A DNA stretch of 64,000 nt from Clonostachys chloroleuca. Its lineage: Eukaryota; Ascomycota; Sordariomycetes; Hypocreales; Bionectriaceae. The notes under the pieces were generated by a model. That model worked only from the letters and a program-made list of their open reading frames with translations. It had not been told where the DNA came from and made no database searches. Both the position numbers and the translations under genes were made by a program. Below are positions 58,136-64,000 of this stretch, one piece after another. The stretch's first letter is position 1. Each line of letters starts with the position of its first letter. The stretch is taken from contig JBANAY010000003.1 in assembly GCA_037952775.1 (NCBI GenBank), positions 4,092,001 through 4,156,000 of the forward strand. Direction: 5' to 3'.

Positions 58136-58755
58136 TATTATATTATAAATTTAATATATATTATATTTACTTTTTAATATTTTATTATAATATTATAATT
58201 TATTATTAAAAAGTAATATATATAATAATTTAGTTTTTATTTATAAATTATTAAATTTAATTAATTATTATTTATTAAAAATATAATTATAATAAAAATT
58301 TATTAGTATACTAAATACTACTAACTAGTAGTTACTAGCTAGAAGCTAGAAGTAGAATAGTTTATTTAGTTAAAACTACTCTAGAATTATATTTATAATT
58401 AGTTTACTTCTATAGCTAGAATAGTATCTTAATTAATTACTTTTAATCTATCTACTCTATAGTATATACTTTAGAAAAGCTTTCTAATACTAATTAATAG
58501 TTATATAGTAACTATAGATTAGTAAAGAAGAAGAAATAGGATTTCCTAAATACTTAGAAAAATATAATCCTTCTATAAGTACTAGTTCTATACTATAGAA
58601 CTATATATAATATATAATATAATAATACTATTATCTTTTATATACTCTAAATAGTTACTTTAGAGATTATTTATTTCTCTAATAATACTATTAATACTAG
58701 AAATACCTCTAAAGAGTATTATATTATATATATCTCCCTATTAATATAGATAGAA

Positions 58756-59145
58756 TGTTATAAATTTGACCAGCGTATACTATTATATATAGACCCTACT
58801 TTTTCTCTCTAATTACACCTGGATTATTCAGATCTTATAATAATCCTTATAATCCTTAACTCAGGATTATTACTAAGCCTTAATAATCCCCTAGTATATA
58901 TATATATTTATTCTATTAGATAGAATACCCTTTTAGATAGTTATTAATACAGTTATAACTCTACTGTAATATTATCTATATATCTATTATTACTAGCTCT
59001 ATAATACTTATATATTAATAGTAACTCGTATTATACAGCCTAAGATAACCTAATTATACTACTTAGAATAACCCTCTGATTAGTTTAACCTTAATCTACC
59101 CTAGACCCCTATTCAGTATAAGTTATCTAACTATTATATATTAAT
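58756..59145 (+). repeat. LTR-like repeat, copy 2 (probable 5' LTR of the Ty3/gypsy element)
   Basis: Begins TGTTATAAATTTGACC, similar to the TGT... start of fungal gypsy LTRs, and precedes the gag/pol remnant in the right orientation. Boundaries are approximate; the 3' LTR would lie outside the window. Confidence 0.5.
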
Positions 59146-62100
59146 AACTCTTATTTAGCTAATTACCTTATCTTAATTACTATATAATAATAAAGAAGAT
59201 ATTATAGCTACTATAGTACCTTAAGCCCAGTAATAGTATACTCCCGCTACTAATAATAACCTACCTACTCTAACTATTAAGGATAATACTATAGATAAAG
59301 ATAGTAATAATAGTAGTAAGGATAATAATAACTATACTGAAGAAATCTAGCTCTTATAAGACTAAGTTAACTAGCTTAATATATACCTTATAAATACTTA
59401 TTAGGAATTAGCTAATATAATAGCCCTTATAGTATAGTAAGCTGCTATAAATACTAATATCTATACTCAGGCTATAACTGCTGTTTAAGAATAGGAGCTA
59501 GAATAACTACTTAAGCTACTACTATCTAAGATATTTAATAGAATCTAAGATAAACTCTAAGGATTTATAACTTAATTCTAAGTATATTTTAATTACTTTT
59601 CTATTATATTTAATACTAGTAAAAGAAAGATTATATATACTTACTTATAACTTAAAGGAGTTATACTTAACTGATTTAAATCTATTATAAGAAAATACTT
59701 TAGCAGATAGAGAAGCTAATAAACTATTAATATTATAATAAGTTTTAATTATTTTATAGAAGTTCTTAAATAAACCTTTAGTATTTAAGATAAGAAGTAT
59801 AAGATAGAATATAAGATTAATATACTTACTTAGAAAGGATTATATTTAACCTTTAGTACTTACTACCTCTAGCTATTAGCTAAAACTGGATAGAATAAGG
59901 AATATACTATATCTTACTACTTTAACTAACTTAAAAAAGAAGTTCAGAATAAACTCTATAAGGAAGATAGGCTAGTAAGTATTTATAAATATATAACTAT
60001 AGCTATAAGAATTAATAACTGATAGTACTAATAGTAAACTTATAAATAGTAAATAATCTATTTTACTAATACTAGGAAACTATAATAATAGTATACTATA
60101 GTCTCTAGAATATATATAGAACTTATAGAGCTAGAAGCTATAGAGAAATATAAATACTATAATTATAATAAGATTAGATATATTTTACTTTAATATTCAG
60201 AACCTAAAAAAAATAAGAAGAAAGATTAGAAACCTACTAAGGATAGTAAGAAATAATTAGAAGTAATTAGGAAAACTAATACTAAGGTTTTAGGAATAAT
60301 ATATAAGATTAATTAAGAAGGAACCTCTATAAATATTATAATTCCTGAATTTCCCTTAAGAAATATACCTATCTTTAGAGAAGTACTAGAACCTGAGAAG
60401 TATATAGAACTCAGTATAGCTAGAAAATAATAAGAAGAAATCTAATAGATCTTTTAAAAGCTTAAAGAAAAGCTTAAATAAGGGGAATAAGTCCTAGGAT
60501 TTAGACTACCTACTAAATATAAGTATATATTCTACTATACTAATAGAGTTATTCTATAAAATTCTATAGAAAAGGAATAATACTAGTAGATAAGGATAGA
60601 AATTAAAGCTAAATATAATAAACTCTATATATACTATTAAAAAAAGATATAAGAACAGTATCTAGATATATCAGAAGAACTAGTTATTTTTAGGAATAAT
60701 ACTATTAGTACCCTATAATATAGTAATAGTATATATAAAATACTGACCTATATAGAAACTATATAGATATATAACTACTCTTTAGAATTCTGGATAACTT
60801 ACTATAATAACTATTACCTGAAGTATTAGATAGAAAAGGTAAAGAATAATTTCTTTCTATACCCTAATAGAAGGATACCTAATAAGTATACTGCAGAATA
60901 AATATAATAATTTATATACTAATAATATAGTATAAAATAATATACTATCTTTAAGGAAGATCTAGAAAAATACTCTAAAGAATATACCTATAGTAAACTA
61001 CTAGCTGAATTATACCTAGAGCTAAGATATAAGGTTTATAAGAAAGCTAAGATTAAACTATAGTATAAAAATAAAGACCTTAAAGATTAAGTAATAGCTG
61101 AATATAATAGTTAAATTAAATAATACTATAACTAGAAGTATAGGAACTATCTAAAAGCTAAAATAATAGTATTAGAACTAGCTAAGTATAGTAATAATAA
61201 TATAAACCCTGCTAAAATATACCTATAGTAATACTAGTAGTAGGAAGAAGAAATAAGATAATACTATAAATAAGGTATACTATCTCTAATAAATAGTAGA
61301 GAAAATAATAATATAGAGGAATAAGAAATTACCTCTACTAATAAAAAAGAATAGGATAAAGCTTACTCTAATAATAGAATACCTATAATTATTAGTAAGC
61401 TAAATAATTAGAAAAGGAAATATAAATAATTTATCCCTAGCTATATAGATAAGCTAAGAACCCTTATAGATATCCTAAAATAAGTATCTAAGAATAAAGA
61501 AAAGTAAGAATAGCTTAAATAATAAGTTAACTAGATAAAAAATAATATAAACTATCTATAATAGAGCTATAGTATAGTAAAATAATATTAAATCAGAAGA
61601 CCCTAGGAGCTATTAAGGGAGGAAATTTAATTAATATTATTATAGATATTAAGATCGAGGGATATTAGCTTATAGTATAGATAGACTATAGAGTATTATA
61701 TAATTATATCTTACTAGTAGTAATTAACTAACTCTACTTACTATAGAGGATAAAGAAAAAGTCCTATAATATTATAACTCCGGATAGGATATTATTTAAG
61801 TATAATAATAGAATTATTAACTCTAAGACTAATTACTTTATAACTGAAATTTAAGGGAAAGAATTTAATATTATATATAACCTAGTACTATTAAATTCCT
61901 ATAATATTATATTAGGATTACTATAGCTATAAGATATAAACCTACTAATAGACTAGTTTACTAGCTATATAGAGTAGAGGGATACTCTTATAAACCTATA
62001 TTAGAATTAATAGAAATTAAAATTTTATTAGATATTAGAAGAATATAATAATTCCTTAATAACTAGAAGTACTACTATAAAAAACTAAAATAATAACTTA

Positions 62101-64000
62101 TAATAATAAGTAGATATAGTAGTTATAGCCTTAATAGTATTATAACCTGATATACTAAAAAATCTATTCTACTAAGAATTATAATAAATAAAATAAATTT
62201 TAGGCTAAATATAAAAATTAGAATAATCTCTAGAAATAGACTTTATTAATTAGATATATATAATAAATTAATAAAAATATAATTATAATATTAAATTTAA
62301 TCTATAGTATAAATAAGCCAGAAAGGAATAACTATAAAAAGATAAGGAAGAATACCTTAAAAGGGGAAGACTAGATTATATCCTAAAGGAATACTGGAAA
62401 TATAATAAATTATTTAAGGAAACCTTAGAAACTGGATTATTATAATATAGCTAATAGGATTATAAAATCTCTATTATTAATAGAGGAGAACTAGTCTTTT
62501 ATAAACTTTATAACCTTATAGAACCTTAGTTATAAATACTCTATAAATATATTAATAATATATTAGTAAAAGGCTATATATAATTATTAACTTTATCTAT
62601 AGGATACCCTGTAATATTTATACCTAAGAAAAATAGTAAACTCTATTTAGTTATTAACTATTACTAGCTAAATAAGATTATATATAAGAATAGGATACCC
62701 TTACTACTAATTATAGAACTTAGAGACTGGTTATAGGGTAAATAGTAATTTACTATATTAGATCTGAAGGGAGCTTATAACTTAATATAAATAAAAGAAG
62801 GAGATAAATAGAAAATAGTATTTAGAATAAAGTTTAGTTTATATAAGTACCTTATTATACCCTTCAGACTAATAAATATATCTATAATATTCTAATAAAT
62901 AATTAATTAAGTATTCTAGGAGTATCTTAATATCTTTATAATTATATATCTTAATAATATTTTAATATTCTTAGATAATCTAGATATATATAAGGAATAT
63001 ATATATAAGGTCCTAAAGAAACTAGAAGATATAAATCTCCTAGTAGAACCTGAGAAAAGTTAGTTTTATATTAAGAAAGTTAACTTCCTAGAATATACTA
63101 TTTAACCTAATAAAATATAAATAGAAAAAAGTAAAATTACTATAGTTTCTAAATAAGAGGAACTAATAAATATTAAGAAAGTATAAGCTTTCCTTAGATT
63201 TACTAATTACTATTAATAATTTATTAGGAATTATAGAAAGATTACTATACTGCTATATAATCTAACTAAAAAAGATAAAGAATTTTAATAGAACTTAAAA
63301 TATTAATAAGTATTTACTAATATTAAACTCTATATAACTAATAAACCTGTACTATAGATATTCAATCTAAATAAGGAAGTAGAACTTAAAACTAATACTT
63401 TAGACTTTGTAATTAGTATATAAATTAGCTAAAGAGATAATAAAGGAAGACTATACCCTATAGTATTCTACTTAAAGAAGCTATATAGTATAGAACTTAA
63501 CTACCCTATCTATAATAAAGAATTTATAGCTATAATATATATATTTAAAGAATTCGAATACTACTACCTGGGAATATAATATAAGGTTAAGGTATATATA
63601 GATTATAAAAATATTTAGTATTTTACTATAACTTAATAACTTAATGGATAATAAATATACTATACTAAATACTTATCTAAGTTTAACTATAAAATTATAT
63701 ATTAAAAAGGATTAGAAAACAGAAGAGCTAATACTCTTAGCTGGAAACCTGAATATAAACAGGTAGTTCCTAAGATAAATAGATAACTATTTACTATAAA
63801 TAATAAAGGATACTTAGTATAGAAAACCTTAAATACTATACTAAGGGAAATAGTATATATTAAAGTCCAGATAGATACTATACTAGATATAAAGATACTA
63901 TAGTAAGATATAAGAATAATACTTATTAAAGAAATTTATAAGTACCTACTCTTAGAATATTAAGAAGTTAAAAAAATATTTAATAGAATAAGATAATATT
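58756..64000 (+). mobile_element. RIP-inactivated Ty3/gypsy LTR retrotransposon, 3' end outside window
   Basis: Reading through stops on the plus strand gives, in order, a gag-like region with a ruined zinc knuckle near 60150-60190 (KYYNYNKIRY, cysteines converted to tyrosine), a protease-like segment near 61670-61715, and reverse transcriptase from about 62590. The RT has YPVIFIPKKNSKLYLVINY and IPLLLIIELRDWL, and its active site YLDD is changed to YLNN at 62947-62958. RNase H follows from about 63380 (ELKTNTLDFVIS), then YNKEFIAIIYIFKEFEYY and a LSKFNY / ANTLSWKPEY segment typical of the gypsy RNase H-integrase junction. The stops and Asp-to-Asn and Cys-to-Tyr changes are all C-to-T or G-to-A. 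Not functional. Confidence 0.85.

Larger units (their letters stand above)
57430..64000. other. AT-rich, RIP-mutated block
   Basis: From about 57430 to the edge the sequence is dominated by A and T, CpG is essentially absent, and CpA/TpG are very rare while TpA is abundant. Open frames are closed by frequent TAA/TAG. This is the expected product of RIP acting on transposon copies. The part before 58756 is more degraded than the part after it. Confidence 0.9.

Noticed and set aside
57430..64000. Possible centromere or mitochondrial insertion because of extreme AT content
   Set aside because: Degraded gag, RT and RNase H can be read through the stops, so RIPed retrotransposon sequence explains it.

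Overview
The window is nuclear DNA of a filamentous ascomycete (Pezizomycotina). The genes carry short GT-AG introns of about 45-80 nt. The families are typical of that group: a CBM1-carrying mannanase, a full-size PDR-type ABC pump, Zn2Cys6 regulators, an NRPS-like carboxylic acid reductase and an OTT_1508-like deaminase. From about 57.4 kb to the right edge the DNA becomes extremely AT-rich, with CpA and TpG almost absent, which is the footprint of repeat-induced point mutation (RIP). The genus cannot be fixed from the sequence alone. No RNA genes or CRISPR arrays were seen.

Layout. 0-12 kb: the N-terminal part of an aldo/keto reductase running off the left edge, a broken small secreted protein, a CBM1-GH5 mannanase, a BAHD-like acyltransferase with a one-base frameshift, and a rhodopsin-domain membrane protein with two stop codons. 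12-26 kb: a six-exon PDR ABC transporter, a single-span coiled-coil protein on the minus strand, a multi-pass membrane protein and a secreted GH3 beta-glucosidase, separated by long non-coding stretches. 26-38.4 kb: a compact group of an allantoate-type MFS transporter, an alpha/beta hydrolase, a Zn2Cys6 regulator, a flavin monooxygenase and a 5-oxoprolinase/hydantoinase. 38.7-51 kb: an OTT_1508-like deaminase with an internal stop, then a Zn2Cys6 regulator, an SDR, an NRPS-like A-T-R enzyme and a second Zn2Cys6 regulator. 51-57 kb: a secreted cysteine-rich repeat protein and a broken F-box gene. 57.4-64 kb: a RIP-mutated Ty3/gypsy retrotransposon.

How the genes may work together. The strongest functional unit is at 26-38 kb. 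Three intergenic regions there carry the same palindrome, TCGG-N7-CCGA: two perfect 17-bp copies of GTCGG-N7-CCGAC and two one-mismatch copies. This fits a binding site for a dimeric Zn2Cys6 protein, and such a regulator is encoded in the middle. The group looks like an uptake and breakdown pathway for a nitrogenous or lactam-type compound (inference). The 41-51 kb group looks like a decaying secondary-metabolite locus. Its SDR is frame-shifted by a 7-bp tandem duplication, its NRPS-like enzyme has lost most of the reductase domain, and only the distal regulator is clearly intact.

A recurring oddity is that several genes with good conserved sequence on both sides of a lesion carry one-base indels (often in short homopolymers) or in-frame TAA codons. 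The largest genes (ABC, oxoprolinase, GH3, MFS, the 801-residue regulator) are clean. Either genuine gene decay or uneven sequence quality could explain this.
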